Below, piece after piece: positions 26,067 through 35,966 of a stretch of 64,000 nt of DNA. The first letter of the stretch is position 1. Every line of letters begins with the position of its first letter. The position numbers were made by a program, and so were the translations under genes. The notes beneath the pieces were generated by a model, which saw only the letters and a list, made by a program, of their open reading frames with translations, was not told where the DNA came from and did no database searches. This DNA comes from Roseovarius nubinhibens ISM (GTDB lineage: Bacteria > Pseudomonadota > Alphaproteobacteria > Rhodobacterales > Rhodobacteraceae), in NCBI RefSeq assembly GCF_000152625.1, contig NZ_CH724156.1, positions 8,966 through 72,965 of the forward strand, in the 5' to 3' direction.

Positions 26067-26318
26067 TCAGTCTTCGGGGCCCGCATCGGGGTCGGCCTGA
26101 CCGACCCCTTTGAAGATGAATTTGAACGGCAGCGCCCAGACAATGCCGAGCGCCACAAAGACCACCAGCTCGGTCAGCGCCGGCAACACCGGGTAGCGCC
26201 CGCGCAGCCAGTCGGTGAGCGTCACCGCCAGCACGATATAGAGCGGCAGCCCGATCAGCAGGATGACCAAGGCCCAGCGCCGCCGCGCCTTGTAACTCAG
26301 ACCGGGTGCCTTCCCCAT
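26067..26318 (-). CDS. DUF2842 small membrane protein
   Basis: An 83-aa protein with two TM helices (about 15-35 and 48-70) beginning MGKAPGLSYKARRRWALVIL, the DUF2842 pattern of alphaproteobacteria. It starts 4 nt past the purA stop and is probably in the purA transcript. Function unknown. Confidence 0.8.
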   Translation of the reverse strand: MGKAPGLSYKARRRWALVILLIGLPLYIVLAVTLTDWLRGRYPVLPALTELVVFVALGIVWALPFKFIFKGVGQADPDAGPED

Positions 26319-26322
26319 CGGA

Positions 26323-27618
26323 TCAATCCGCGAAGGGATCGGTGACGAGGATCGTGTCCTCGCGCTCGGGGCTGGTCGACAGAAGCGCCACCGGACATTC
26401 GATGAGCTCTTCGACGCGGCGCACATATTTGATCGCATTGGCGGGCAGATCGGCCCAGCTGCGCGCGCCTTCGGTCGATTCGCTCCAGCCCGGCATTTCC
26501 TCATAGATCGGCTGGCAGCGCGCCTGCTCTTCGGCGGCGGTCGGCAGATAGTCGAGCCGCTTGCCGTCGAGATCATAGCCGACGCAGATCTTGAGCGTCT
26601 CGAACCCGTCGAGCACGTCGAGCTTGGTCAGCGAGATGCCGGTGACACCCGAGGTGGCGCAGGTCTGACGCACCAGGGCCGCATCGAACCAGCCACAGCG
26701 GCGCTTGCGCCCGGTGACGGTGCCGAACTCGTGGCCACGGGTGCCGAGACGGTTGCCATCCTCATCGTCGAGCTCGGTCGGGAACGGGCCTTCGCCCACG
26801 CGGGTGGTATAGGCCTTGACGATGCCGAGCACGTAATCGATCGAGCCGGGGCCGACGCCGACGCCTGTGGCGGCCTGACCGGCGATCACATTGGACGAGG
26901 TGACAAAGGGATAGGTGCCGAAATCAATGTCGAGCAGCGCGCCCTGCGCCCCTTCAAAGAGGATACGCTCGCCCTTTTTCTTGCGCTCGTTGAGCACTTT
27001 CCACACCGGTGCGGCATAGGGCAGGATCTCTTTGGCGATCTCCTTGAGCTGCGCGATAAGCCCGTCGCGGTCCACCGGCTCGATGCCGAGGCCGCGGCGC
27101 AGCGGGTCATGGTGCTGCAGCGCGCGGTCGACCCGCGCCTCGAGCGTGGCGTCATCGGCGAGATCGGCGACGCGCACCGCACGACGGCCGACCTTGTCCT
27201 CATAGGCCGGGCCGATGCCGCGACCGGTGGTGCCGATCTTGGTGCCCTTGCTGGCCGCTTCTTCACGGGCGCGGTCAAGCTCGCCATGGATCGGCAGGAT
27301 GAGCGGCGTGTTCTCGGCGATCATCAGCGTCTCGGGCGTGATCTCGACGCCCTGCTCGCGGATCTTGGCGATCTCGGCCACGAGATGCCACGGGTCGAGC
27401 ACCACGCCATTGCCAATGACCGACAGCTTGCCGCCGCGCACCACACCCGAGGGCAGCGCGTTGAGCTTGTAGACCTTGCCGTCGATGACAAGCGTATGGC
27501 CGGCGTTATGCCCGCCCTGAAACCGGGCGATCACATCGGCCCGCTCGCTGAGCCAATCGACGATCTTGCCTTTTCCCTCGTCACCCCATTGGGCGCCCAC
27601 GACGACAACATTTGCCAT
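26323..27618 (-). CDS. purA: Adenylosuccinate synthetase
   Basis: A 431-aa enzyme of AMP synthesis that joins IMP and aspartate using GTP. The P-loop [16 protein letters not shown] at the N-terminus, the QGGHNAGHT motif, [13 protein letters not shown] and the base-recognition TKLDVLDG are all intact, and length is normal. AGGA precedes the ATG by 5 nt. A likely promoter lies 41-69 nt upstream. Confidence 0.98.
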   Translation of the reverse strand: MANVVVVGAQWGDEGKGKIVDWLSERADVIARFQGGHNAGHTLVIDGKVYKLNALPSGVVRGGKLSVIGNGVVLDPWHLVAEIAKIREQGVEITPETLMIAENTPLILPIHGELDRAREEAASKGTKIGTTGRGIGPAYEDKVGRRAVRVADLADDATLEARVDRALQHHDPLRRGLGIEPVDRDGLIAQLKEIAKEILPYAAPVWKVLNERKKKGERILFEGAQGALLDIDFGTYPFVTSSNVIAGQAATGVGVGPGSIDYVLGIVKAYTTRVGEGPFPTELDDEDGNRLGTRGHEFGTVTGRKRRCGWFDAALVRQTCATSGVTGISLTKLDVLDGFETLKICVGYDLDGKRLDYLPTAAEEQARCQPIYEEMPGWSESTEGARSWADLPANAIKYVRRVEELIECPVALLSTSPEREDTILVTDPFAD

Positions 27619-27658
27619 GGTGATCCTTTCCGGACATCCATTTAGTAAAACCGGCTCC

Positions 27659-27687
27659 CCTATACCGGGCCAAGGGGGCCAGTGGAA
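27659..27687 (-). promoter_or_regulatory. Possible sigma-70 promoter of purA
   Basis: On the minus strand TTCCAC (27682-27687) and TATAGG (27659-27664) are 17 nt apart and 41 nt from the purA ATG. The match is moderate and not tested. Confidence 0.35.
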
Positions 27688-27842
27688 CCGCTAATTCAGA
27701 GAAAGCCGTGGCAAACTGTCCAAGCACGGGCGCCGCCACGCCAGAAGGGCCATCTGCGCGCCGGGCAAAAGGCTGGACATGATCTGCCGCCTGTCCCACT
27801 CTCAACTCCGATTCAGCCCGACCCAAGACGGAGAGCTCTCGC

Positions 27843-28241
27843 ATGGCAGGCTTTTTTCTACGCTGGTTTCTGGCCTTTGCGCTTCTGGCGGCGACGTTCA
27901 ATCCAACGGGCTATAGCTATGTCGGCTGGGCGCGCGACAATCTGAACGCGGAACTGCCGATGGTGGTGCTGGGCGGGCTGCTGCTTCTGGTGGGCTACAT
28001 CATCTATCTGCGCGCCACGCTGCGCTCGATCGGAGCTTTCGGCATGCTCCTGGTGCTGGCGATTGCCGGGGCGCTGGTCTGGGTGCTCTATGATCTCGGG
28101 CTGTTGCGGCTCGAGGAAGGCGCGGCGCGGATCTGGCTCGGGCTCGGCATCCTGTCCTTGGTGCTCGGCATTGGCCTCAGCTGGAGCCACGTGCGCCGCC
28201 GGATCAGCGGTCAATCCGACATGGATGATGTGAGTGCTTGA
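27843..28241 (+). CDS. Four-TM membrane protein (DUF6524-like)
   Basis: A 132-aa membrane protein with four predicted TM helices (about 5-22, 38-58, 64-85, 98-116) and the N-terminal FLRWFLAFALLAATFNPTGYSY that I associate with the DUF6524 family of Rhodobacteraceae. No enzymatic motifs. It stands alone between purA (divergent) and the GGDEF gene. Function unknown. Confidence 0.75.
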   Translation: MAGFFLRWFLAFALLAATFNPTGYSYVGWARDNLNAELPMVVLGGLLLLVGYIIYLRATLRSIGAFGMLLVLAIAGALVWVLYDLGLLRLEEGAARIWLGLGILSLVLGIGLSWSHVRRRISGQSDMDDVSA

Positions 28242-28351
28242 CCGATGCCCTGTCTTTGGGTGTTAATCCATATGTGTACATACGGAGATTTATGAAGGGT
28301 TAGGCGATAATCCGCACGTTTTGAAAGGGGACTTACGGAACTCCGCCACAT

Positions 28352-28366
28352 TTAATCATTTGTTAA
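28352..28366. promoter_or_regulatory. Consensus CtrA box upstream of the GGDEF gene
   Basis: TTAA-N7-TTAA is exact (TTAA at 28352-28355 and 28363-28366), 42 nt upstream of the GGDEF start codon. In Rhodobacteraceae CtrA controls motility and c-di-GMP genes. The rest of the 166-nt upstream region is AT-rich, as expected for a promoter. Confidence 0.6.
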
Positions 28367-28407
28367 TGTGTTCCTCCGAATTTGCCGGCTCTAGCCTGAG
28401 GAAACCC

Positions 28408-29283
28408 ATGCCAAAGACCTTTGACGAAACCCTGTCTCGACCGCCTTCGGGTGGCATCGCCCAAGTGGCGCCCGACGGGCGTTTCCAATCGGTGTCGGCG
28501 CAGCTGGCGCATTTTCTCGGCTATAGTGTCGAGGCGCTCATCGGCAAGGGCATCGATGAGATCACCCACACGACCGACCATCTGCGCGAATGCGCCCAGC
28601 TCGAGTTGCTGCAGGCGCGCGGCGCGGGCAAGTTCAGCCTGCTCAAACGGTTTCGACATCCTGAACGCGGGCTGGTCTGGGCCGAACAGCTCGTGCTGCT
28701 CATGCCGCAGGTGGAGGGACGCCCGCCGGTGTTCGAGGTCCATGTCCGCGAACCGATGGTCAGCGACCAGACCCTGAACGAGCTGCACCGCCGCGCCTTT
28801 CGCGATCCGCTCACCGGGCTCTTGAACCGGGCGTCGATCTCGGAACAGATCGACAGCGCGATCATGGCCGGAAACCGGCTCGGGCGGAGCTTTGCGCTCT
28901 TGCTGCTCGACATCGACGGGTTCAAGCAGGTCAATGACACCCATGGCCATCTCGCCGGGGATGCGGTGATGCAACAGCTCGGGCGGCGGCTCAATGCGAC
29001 GATGATCGAACGCGATCTCACCGGGCGGCTTGGCGGTGACGAATTCGTCATCCTGCTGCGCAGCGCCACCGATGATTTCGCGCTCAAGCGTGGGCAAAGG
29101 CAGGTGCTGCGCTGCTTTGATGCGCCTTTCACCCTGCCCAAGGGCGGCCAAGCCGACAAGATCGCGCTGGGCGCGAGCCTTGGCATGGCGGCCTTTCCGC
29201 GGGATGGCTGTACGGTGACCGGGCTGCTCACCCGCGCCGATCACCGCATGTATGAAGAAAAGCGCAGCCGCCTCAGCGCCTGA
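28408..29283 (+). CDS. PAS-GGDEF diguanylate cyclase
   Basis: A 291-aa protein with an N-terminal PAS-like sensor domain (about 15-115) and a C-terminal GGDEF domain (about 125-290). The active-site loop is an intact GGDEF (209-213), with the DxD metal/substrate segment LDIDGFKQVNDTHGH. The RxxD inhibitory site expected five residues before GGDEF is not present (it reads IERD), so product inhibition may be lost. No TM helix, so cytoplasmic. The ATG at 28408 has GAGGAAA upstream; the longer frame runs through the CtrA box and is rejected. Confidence 0.9.
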   Translation: MPKTFDETLSRPPSGGIAQVAPDGRFQSVSAQLAHFLGYSVEALIGKGIDEITHTTDHLRECAQLELLQARGAGKFSLLKRFRHPERGLVWAEQLVLLMPQVEGRPPVFEVHVREPMVSDQTLNELHRRAFRDPLTGLLNRASISEQIDSAIMAGNRLGRSFALLLLDIDGFKQVNDTHGHLAGDAVMQQLGRRLNATMIERDLTGRLGGDEFVILLRSATDDFALKRGQRQVLRCFDAPFTLPKGGQADKIALGASLGMAAFPRDGCTVTGLLTRADHRMYEEKRSRLSA

Positions 29284-29298
29284 GGCGACCGCCCGGGA

Positions 29299-30474
29299 TC
29301 AGCCCTGCCGCGGCAGCCGCTGCTCCACCAGCTCCGCCCACCAGCTACAGCCGGCGGGAATCACCGCATCGTTGAAATCATATTCCGCGTTATGAACCAT
29401 GGCCGTGTCGCCATTGCCGACGAGGATATAGGCGCCGGGCCGCTCTTCGAGCATGAAGGCGAAATCCTCGCCGCCCATCACCAGAGGCGCGGTGTCGCAT
29501 TGGCCGCTGATCGCCCGCGCGGCGCCTGCCGCATGATCGGTCTCGGCGGGATGGTTGACCATCACCGGATAGTTCCGCTCATAGCGCACCCGCGCCTCGG
29601 CCCCGAACCCCTGCGCCGTGGATTGTGCCAGCGCGGTGATCCGGCTCTCGGCGAGGTCGCGCAATGCGGGCGACATGGTGCGCACCGTGCCGCGCAGGGT
29701 CACGCTGTCGGGGATCACGTTGAACGCGTTGGAAGAGGTGGCGACCGAAGTGACCGAGACCACGAGCTGTTCGGTCGGATCGGCATTGCGCGCGGCCACC
29801 GTCTGCAGCGCCATGATGAGCTGGCTCGAGATCACCACCGGGTCGATCGTGTCATGCGGTTTCGCCGCATGGCCACCACGGCCCAGGATCTCGATCTCGA
29901 TGAGGTCGGTGGCGGCAAAGAAATTGCCGGGCCGGATGGCGAATGTCCCCTCGGGCACGCCGGGCCAATTGTGCATGCCATAGACCTCTTCGATGCCGAA
30001 CCGCTCCATCAGCCCGTCTTCGCACATCTCGCGCCCGCCGCCGCCGCCCTCTTCGGCGGGCTGAAAGATCACCACGCAAGTGCCGGAGAAATCGCGCGTT
30101 TCGCAGAGGTATTTCGCAGCCCCCAGCAGCATCGCCGTATGCCCGTCATGGCCACAGGCATGCATGACGCCGGGGGTCTTGCTCGCATAGGGCACGCCGG
30201 TCGCCTCGGGGATCGGCAGCGCATCCATATCGGCGCGCAGCCCGATGGTGCGCGCGTCATTGCCGGGCTGAGCGCCCTGCCCCCGGATCACGCCGACAAC
30301 GCCGGTGCGCCCGATGCCTTCGACCACCTCGTCACAGCCGAACTCGCGCAGCTTTTCCGCCACCAGAGCCGCAGTGCGATGGGTGTCGAAGAGAAGCTCG
30401 GGATGGGCGTGAATGTCGCGTCGCCAGTCGGTGATTTCGGCGTGATGCGCGGTGAAGAAGGGTTTGACGGGCAT
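29299..30474 (-). CDS. M20-family amidohydrolase (hippurate/N-acyl-amino-acid hydrolase)
   Basis: A 391-aa metallo-amidohydrolase of the HipO/aminoacylase group. Metal-site motifs MHACGHDGHTAMLLGAA, PAEEGGGGGREM and the C-terminal MGGEDFAFMLEERPGAYILVGNG are intact. It removes acyl groups from amino acids or cleaves related amides in the cytosol. It lies 78 nt after the double ABC ATPase on the same strand, suggesting that the transporter imports its substrate (short peptides or acyl-amino acids). The ATG at 30474 fits the family start. Confidence 0.92.
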   Translation of the reverse strand: MPVKPFFTAHHAEITDWRRDIHAHPELLFDTHRTAALVAEKLREFGCDEVVEGIGRTGVVGVIRGQGAQPGNDARTIGLRADMDALPIPEATGVPYASKTPGVMHACGHDGHTAMLLGAAKYLCETRDFSGTCVVIFQPAEEGGGGGREMCEDGLMERFGIEEVYGMHNWPGVPEGTFAIRPGNFFAATDLIEIEILGRGGHAAKPHDTIDPVVISSQLIMALQTVAARNADPTEQLVVSVTSVATSSNAFNVIPDSVTLRGTVRTMSPALRDLAESRITALAQSTAQGFGAEARVRYERNYPVMVNHPAETDHAAGAARAISGQCDTAPLVMGGEDFAFMLEERPGAYILVGNGDTAMVHNAEYDFNDAVIPAGCSWWAELVEQRLPRQG

Positions 30475-30552
30475 GGGAGGTCCTTGGGCCAAGGGGGGGG
30501 ATTCGTCGCGCAGCTTAGCCCCGATTGCCCCCGGCTGAACAGCCGTGCCCTC

Positions 30553-32103
30553 TCAGGCGTCTGCCATGCCTCCCGCCTCGGCCAGAAGCGCCCGGGTCAC
30601 CGCATGGCGCGGCGCGCGCAGCACCTCTGCCGCGGGGCCCTCTTCGACGATCTCGCCGCCGGCCACCACGGCCACGCGATGGGCCAGTTCCGCCACCAGC
30701 GCCATATCATGACTGATGAGCAGCAGCGCCATGCCCCGCGCCGCCTGTTCGGCCTGCAAGAGCGCCACCATCTCGGCCCGCAGCACCGGGTCGAGCGCGC
30801 TCAGCGCCTCGTCGGCGATGAGCAGATCGGGCGCGAGGATGAGGGCGCGGGCCATGGCCGCCCGCTGCCGCTGCCCGCCCGAAACTGCGCCGGGCCGCCG
30901 CGTCAGCAGAGCGGCATCGAGCCCCAGCCGCGCAGATAGAGCCGTCGCCCTTTCCTCGGCCTCTGGCCGCGTCACGCCGAAATTGCACAGGCTGTCAGCG
31001 ATCTGCGCGCCAAGGCTGCGGCGCGCGTCAAAGCTTTGCAGCGGGTCCTGAAAGATCATCTGAAACCGCGCCCGGTCGGCCCGCGACAGGCTCTGCCCCG
31101 CCCCCACCAGCATCCGGTCCTCCACCTGCACTTGGCCCCCCGAGAGCCTCTCGATCCCCAAAAGCGCCCGCGCGAGGCTCGTCTTGCCCGCCCCCGACGG
31201 GCCGATCAGCGCCAGACATTCGCCACGCCGCAGATCGAGCGCGACATCGCGCAGCGCCGCCTTTCGGCCGCCGCCCCGCGCGGGATAGTCGAGGCAGAGC
31301 CCCTCCGCCCGCAGCCACGGCGCCGTCTCAGGCGCGCGCCCTGCCTGAGGCCGCACAGGCGCGGACCCGAGCTTCTCCGCCACCGGCCCCTCACCCACGA
31401 TCCGCCCCGCCTCGATCCGTGCCACCCGGTCGGCCAAGCGCCGCGCCACGCCCGCGTCATGGGTGATGAGCAGCACCGCCAGCCCCTCTTCGCGGCGCAA
31501 CCGGTCAATGAGATCGAGAATGCCCGCCTGCGTCACCGGATCGAGCGCGGTCGTCGCCTCATCCGCGATCAAGAGCTTAGGCCCCCGCGCCAGCGCCAGC
31601 GCCAGCATCACCCGCTGCGCCATGCCACCCGAGAGCTCATGCGGATAAGCCTGCATCACCTCCGGGCCAAGCTCGACCCGGCGCAGCCACTCATGGGCCT
31701 GCGCCCGTGCCTCGCCCCGCCGCATCCCCGGCTGCAAACGCAGGCTCTCGATGAGCTGTGCGCCGATGCGCCGCCCCGGGGTCAGCGCCGCCGCCGCATC
31801 CTGAAACACCATGCCCGCCAGCCCGCCACGCAACTGCCGAAGCTCTGCCGGAGGGAGAGCCGTGAGATCGCGCCCATCGAGCCACACGCGCCCCGCAGTG
31901 ATCCGATTGCCATCGAGCAGATCGAGCCGCAGCACCACCCGGCCCAGCACCGATTTCCCTGCGCCTGATGGCCCCAGCAGGCAGAGCACCTCGCCCGCCC
32001 CAATGGTCAGATCGATGCCTTTCAGAATCTCCGTCCCATCCGGGGCAGAGACGCCGAGGCCGCAGAGCGCCAGACGGGCCGGGACGGATGAGTTCTGCGG
32101 CAC
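30553..32103 (-). CDS. Peptide-type ABC transporter, fused double ATP-binding protein
   Basis: A 516-aa protein with two complete ABC ATPase domains in tandem. First: Walker A GPSGAGKSVLG, signature LSGGMAQRVML, Walker B LLIADEATTALD. Second: Walker A GPSGAGKTSLA, signature VSGGQRQRAAM, Walker B LLIADEALSALD. This DppD-DppF fusion layout is typical for nickel/peptide importers of family 5. A GTG start at 32103 is chosen (AAGGA 6 nt upstream); the upstream frame is not supported. It is divergent from the binding protein and permease genes, 190 nt apart. Confidence 0.92.
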   Translation of the reverse strand: MPQNSSVPARLALCGLGVSAPDGTEILKGIDLTIGAGEVLCLLGPSGAGKSVLGRVVLRLDLLDGNRITAGRVWLDGRDLTALPPAELRQLRGGLAGMVFQDAAAALTPGRRIGAQLIESLRLQPGMRRGEARAQAHEWLRRVELGPEVMQAYPHELSGGMAQRVMLALALARGPKLLIADEATTALDPVTQAGILDLIDRLRREEGLAVLLITHDAGVARRLADRVARIEAGRIVGEGPVAEKLGSAPVRPQAGRAPETAPWLRAEGLCLDYPARGGGRKAALRDVALDLRRGECLALIGPSGAGKTSLARALLGIERLSGGQVQVEDRMLVGAGQSLSRADRARFQMIFQDPLQSFDARRSLGAQIADSLCNFGVTRPEAEERATALSARLGLDAALLTRRPGAVSGGQRQRAAMARALILAPDLLIADEALSALDPVLRAEMVALLQAEQAARGMALLLISHDMALVAELAHRVAVVAGGEIVEEGPAAEVLRAPRHAVTRALLAEAGGMADA

Positions 32104-32293
32104 GGGGCGTCCTTCTTTCGGGGCTGCGACATCAACTTGCAGTTTAGCGGTTGATTTCCAGAAGAAAATATCAAAGCTTGTTCCCCGGGGGCCCGAGCGC
32201 CCCACGCCACGGGGCTTTTCCGTGGCCCAGACATTCAACCCCACTCGTCATGTCGCCCGGCGACGGCCCGGACAGAACGGCGCGGAGACGCAT

Positions 32294-34054
32294 ATGAACC
32301 TTTCCATCCCCCCCGCAAGCGCCCCCTCGGCGCGCCGGCGTCTCGCATCCGTGGCCCTGACGCTTGGCTGTCTCACCACGCCGCTCATGGCCCAATCGCA
32401 AGACACGGGCGAACGCGGCCGCGATGGCCGGCTCGAGATGATCTATTGGCAGGCCCCCTCGACGCTCAACCCCTATCTCTCGAGCGGCGCCAAGGACACC
32501 GAGGCGGCGAGCATCGTGCTCGAACCGCTGGCGCGTCATGATGCGACGGGCGCGATGGTGCCCTGGCTCGCCACCGAGATCCCGACGCTCGACAATGGCG
32601 GGGTGAGCGAGGATCTCACCCGCATCACCTGGACCCTGCGCGAGGGTATCACCTGGTCCGATGGCAGTGCCTTCACCGCCGAGGATGTGGCCTTTACCTG
32701 GCGCTATTGCACCGCCCCCGGCACCGGCTGTGCCCAGGCCGATATGTTCGACGATGTGGCCGAGGTGACCGCCCCCGATGCGCGCAGGGTCGAGATCCGC
32801 TTTTCCACCCCCAAACCCTATCCCTATCAGCCCTTTGTCGGCGCCCAGGCCCCGATCCTGCAGGCCGCGCAATTCGCCGAGTGTCTCGGCCCCGAAGCGG
32901 CGGGCTGTAGCGCGCAGAACTTTGCCCCGATCGGCACCGGGCCCTATCGCGTCGCCGAATTCCGCAGCAATGACACCGTGCTCTTCGAGGCCAACCCCGC
33001 CTATCGCGACCCCGCAAAACCGGCCTTTGCCGAGATTTCGCTCAAGGGCGGCGGCACCCCGACCGAGGCCGCCCGCGCGGTGCTCGAGGCGGGGGCGTTC
33101 GACTATGCCTGGAACCTGCAACTGCCGCCCGATCTGCTGAGCGCCATGGCGGCGGCGGGGCACGGCACGCCGGTGGTGGCCTTTGGCGCGGTGGTCGAAC
33201 GGCTGGTGGTAAATTTCTCCGACCCCGACCCGGCGCTGGGCGAGGCGCGGGCAACCTTTCTTCAGCAACACCCGATCCTGTCGGACCGCCTCGTGCGCGA
33301 GGCGCTGAGCCTTGCCATCGACCGCGCCGCGCTGGTCGATCTGGGCTATGGCGACACCGGACGGGTGACCTGCAACATCCTGCCGCCGACGATGCTGGCG
33401 ACCGAAGAGCCGCTCGCGCCCTGCCCGGCGCAGGATCTCGACGCGGCGCGCGCCCGGCTTGACGAGGCGGGCTGGACGGACAGCGATGGCGACGGCATCC
33501 GCGACAAGGACGGCACGCCGCTGCGCCTGTTGTTCCAGACCACCACCAACGCCGTGCGGCAGGATTTCCAGATGGCGCTCAAACATTGGTGGGGCGAGAT
33601 CGGCATCGACACCGAGCTGCGCCATATCGATGCCTCGGTGTTCTTTGGCGGCGACACCGGCAGCCCCGACACGATGCAGAAATTCTTTGCCGATATTCAG
33701 ATGTACGCGGCGAGCTTTACCGGCACCGACCCCGAGGCCTATCTCGCTGGCTGGACCTGTAGCTCTATCCCGCGCCCCGAAAACCAATGGCAAGGCAGCA
33801 ACACCGGCCGCTGGTGTCATGCCGAGTTCGACGCGCTTCTGGCAACGCTGGCCCAGACCGCCGGGCTCGCGGCGCGCGCCGCGCTCATCCGGCAGCTCAA
33901 CGATCTCTTGGTGCAGGATTACGCGGTCATTCCGCTGGTCGACCGGGGCCGGGTCTCGGCCCATCTGCATGATCTCAAGGGCGTGGTGATGAACAGCTGG
34001 GACAGCGAGTTCTGGAACATCGCCGACTGGCACAAGAGCCCGGTTTCGCGCTAG
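32294..34054 (+). CDS. ABC transporter substrate-binding protein, family 5
   Basis: A 586-aa periplasmic solute-binding protein with an N-terminal signal peptide ending near AQSQD (residue about 37). The SBP family 5 signature follows: YLSSGAKDTEAASIVLEPLARHD, TWTLREGITWSDG, FTAEDVAFTW, GTGPYRVAEF. These proteins bind oligopeptides, nickel chelates or opines; the ligand cannot be read from sequence. A Ca-binding-like DSDGDGIRDKDGT loop is present at about 395-408. First gene of the SBP-permease-permease operon. Confidence 0.92.
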   Translation: MNLSIPPASAPSARRRLASVALTLGCLTTPLMAQSQDTGERGRDGRLEMIYWQAPSTLNPYLSSGAKDTEAASIVLEPLARHDATGAMVPWLATEIPTLDNGGVSEDLTRITWTLREGITWSDGSAFTAEDVAFTWRYCTAPGTGCAQADMFDDVAEVTAPDARRVEIRFSTPKPYPYQPFVGAQAPILQAAQFAECLGPEAAGCSAQNFAPIGTGPYRVAEFRSNDTVLFEANPAYRDPAKPAFAEISLKGGGTPTEAARAVLEAGAFDYAWNLQLPPDLLSAMAAAGHGTPVVAFGAVVERLVVNFSDPDPALGEARATFLQQHPILSDRLVREALSLAIDRAALVDLGYGDTGRVTCNILPPTMLATEEPLAPCPAQDLDAARARLDEAGWTDSDGDGIRDKDGTPLRLLFQTTTNAVRQDFQMALKHWWGEIGIDTELRHIDASVFFGGDTGSPDTMQKFFADIQMYAASFTGTDPEAYLAGWTCSSIPRPENQWQGSNTGRWCHAEFDALLATLAQTAGLAARAALIRQLNDLLVQDYAVIPLVDRGRVSAHLHDLKGVVMNSWDSEFWNIADWHKSPVSR

Positions 34055-34099
34055 GCTGCACGGCGTGCGAGACCACAGAGGGACCAGCCAGGTGCCAGT

Positions 34100-35107
34100 T
34101 TGTTGACCTTCACCCTCCGCCGGCTCGGCTGGGCGATCCCGACGCTGCTCGTCATCGCGCTCGCGCTCTTTGCCCTGATCGATCTGGCCCCGGGCGATCC
34201 CTTGGCCCAGCTGCCCTTGGGCGTCTCGCCCGAGGTCGAGGCCGAGATGCGCGCGGCCCTCGGCATCGACCGCCCCGCGCCCGACCGCTTTGGCCTCTGG
34301 CTGCAACAGATGTTCTGGATCGAACCGGCGCAGGCGGTGAACGCGCTCTTTGGCACCGGCTGGGCCGAGGACATGCCGCGCCTGATCAGCTGGCAAAACC
34401 GCGCCCCGGTGATGCAGATCATCGGCGAACGCCTGCCCCAGACGCTCTGGGTGGTGGGCGCGGCCTATGTCGTGGGGCTGCTCCTTGCGGTGCCGCTGGG
34501 GATCATCGCGGCGCTGCGGCAGTATGCGCTCTTTGATCACCTGACGGGGGGCATTTCGGTGCTGGGCTATGCGCTGCCGCCGTTTTTCACCGGGGCGGTG
34601 CTGATCCTGCTTTTCACCACCACGCTGGGCTGGCTGCCGCTCTCCTATGACGGGTTGCACCGGGTCGAGGATTGGCCGAGCCTGCGCTATCAGCTCTGGC
34701 AGATGACCCTGCCGGTCATGGTGCTCAGCCTGCAGACCACGGCACTTTTGAGCCGCTACATGCGGGCCGCGATGCGTGACGAGCTGCGCGCGCCCTATGT
34801 GCTCTCGGCCCGCGCACGGGGCCTGTCAGAGCCACGGGTGATCTTGCTCCACGCCCTGCCCCGCGCTCTCGGCCCGGTGGTGAGCGTGGCGGCGCTTGGC
34901 CTGCCACAGGTCTTTGGCGGCGCGATCATCACCGAGCAAATTTTCCGGGTGAATGGCGTCGGTCACCTGCTCATCACCGCCCTGAAGGCGAGCGATTGGC
35001 CCGTGGTGCTCACCATCACCTTCCTGCTGGCGGTGCTGATCGTGCTCTGCAACCTTCTGGCCGATCTGCTCAACGCCTGGCTCGACCCAAAGCTGCGCCA
35101 TGGATAG
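34100..35107 (+). CDS. ABC transporter permease (DppB-like)
   Basis: A 335-aa inner-membrane permease: N-terminal LRRLGWAIPTLLVIALALFALIDLAPGDP is the usual first helix of DppB-type proteins and the EAA loop reads SARARGLSEPRVILLHALPRALGP. About six TM helices. It begins with TTG (two adjacent TTG codons at 34100 and 34103), unusual but forced because no ATG/GTG is in frame. It overlaps the next permease by 8 nt. Confidence 0.9.
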   Translation: MLTFTLRRLGWAIPTLLVIALALFALIDLAPGDPLAQLPLGVSPEVEAEMRAALGIDRPAPDRFGLWLQQMFWIEPAQAVNALFGTGWAEDMPRLISWQNRAPVMQIIGERLPQTLWVVGAAYVVGLLLAVPLGIIAALRQYALFDHLTGGISVLGYALPPFFTGAVLILLFTTTLGWLPLSYDGLHRVEDWPSLRYQLWQMTLPVMVLSLQTTALLSRYMRAAMRDELRAPYVLSARARGLSEPRVILLHALPRALGPVVSVAALGLPQVFGGAIITEQIFRVNGVGHLLITALKASDWPVVLTITFLLAVLIVLCNLLADLLNAWLDPKLRHG

Positions 35108-35966
35108 ACGCCGCAGCCCCCGCCCGCGCCGTGCCCCGGCCCGCGCCGCCCGCGCCACGCTCGGGCTCATCCTGCTGCTGGTGCTGCTCGGGCCGCTGCT
35201 CTGGCCCCATGCCGCCGACGCGGTGGATTTCGGCCAGCGCAACGCCGCCCCTTCGCTCGCCCATCCCCTCGGCACCGATCAGCTTGGCCGTGACCTGCTG
35301 GCGCGGCTCTTCGAGGGCGGGCGGCTGACGCTGGCGGTGGGCGGCGCGGCCATGGCGCTATCGCTCCTCTTGGGCTGCGCCATTGGCCTCGCGGCAGGGC
35401 TCTTCCCGCGTCTCGACGGGCTCTTGATGCGGCTCACCGATCTCTTTCTGTCGCTGCCCTTGCTGCCGATCCTCTTGGTGGCGGTGATGCTCTTCCGCGA
35501 CCGGCTGAGCGGCGCGTTTGGCCATGATGTCGGCCTCTTCCTGCTGGTGGTGCTGGGCATCGGGTTCACCTCCTGGATGATGACGGCGCGGGTGGTGCGC
35601 GGGCTGACCCAGACGCTGATGCGGCGCGACTTCATCATCGCCGCCCGTGTCGCAGGCGCCAGCACCGGCGCGCTCGTCACCCGGCATATCCTGCCCCATT
35701 GCGCCTCGGCGATCCTCGTCTCGGCCACCTTGGGCATCGCCAATGCCATTCTGCTGGAAAGCGCGCTGAGCTATCTCGGCCTCGGATTTCCCGCCGATAT
35801 GCCGAGCTGGGGCCGCATGTTCACCGAAGGCCTGCCCTATCTGAGCGACCGGCCCGGCCGCGCCCTCTGGCCCGGCGCGATGATCTCACTCACCGTGCTC
35901 GCGGTGAGCTATCTGGGCGACGGGCTGCGCGACCGCATCGCCGACGAGATCCGCCTGCCCCGCTAA
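35100..35966 (+). CDS. ABC transporter permease (DppC-like)
   Basis: A 288-aa permease of the DppC type: basic N-terminus, first helix at about 15-38, HPLGTDQLGRDLLARLFEGGR motif conserved in this group, and an EAA loop AARVAGASTGALVTRHILPH. It forms the channel with the preceding permease. Its stop codon overlaps the stop of the convergent DUF3422 gene by 3-4 nt. Confidence 0.92.
   Translation: MDRRRSPRPRRAPARAARATLGLILLLVLLGPLLWPHAADAVDFGQRNAAPSLAHPLGTDQLGRDLLARLFEGGRLTLAVGGAAMALSLLLGCAIGLAAGLFPRLDGLLMRLTDLFLSLPLLPILLVAVMLFRDRLSGAFGHDVGLFLLVVLGIGFTSWMMTARVVRGLTQTLMRRDFIIAARVAGASTGALVTRHILPHCASAILVSATLGIANAILLESALSYLGLGFPADMPSWGRMFTEGLPYLSDRPGRALWPGAMISLTVLAVSYLGDGLRDRIADEIRLPR

Noticed and set aside
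32171..34660. 829-aa open frame on the minus strand
   Set aside because: It is antisense to the binding-protein and permease genes, is Arg/Gly/His-rich and has no family features. The plus-strand genes have clear domains.
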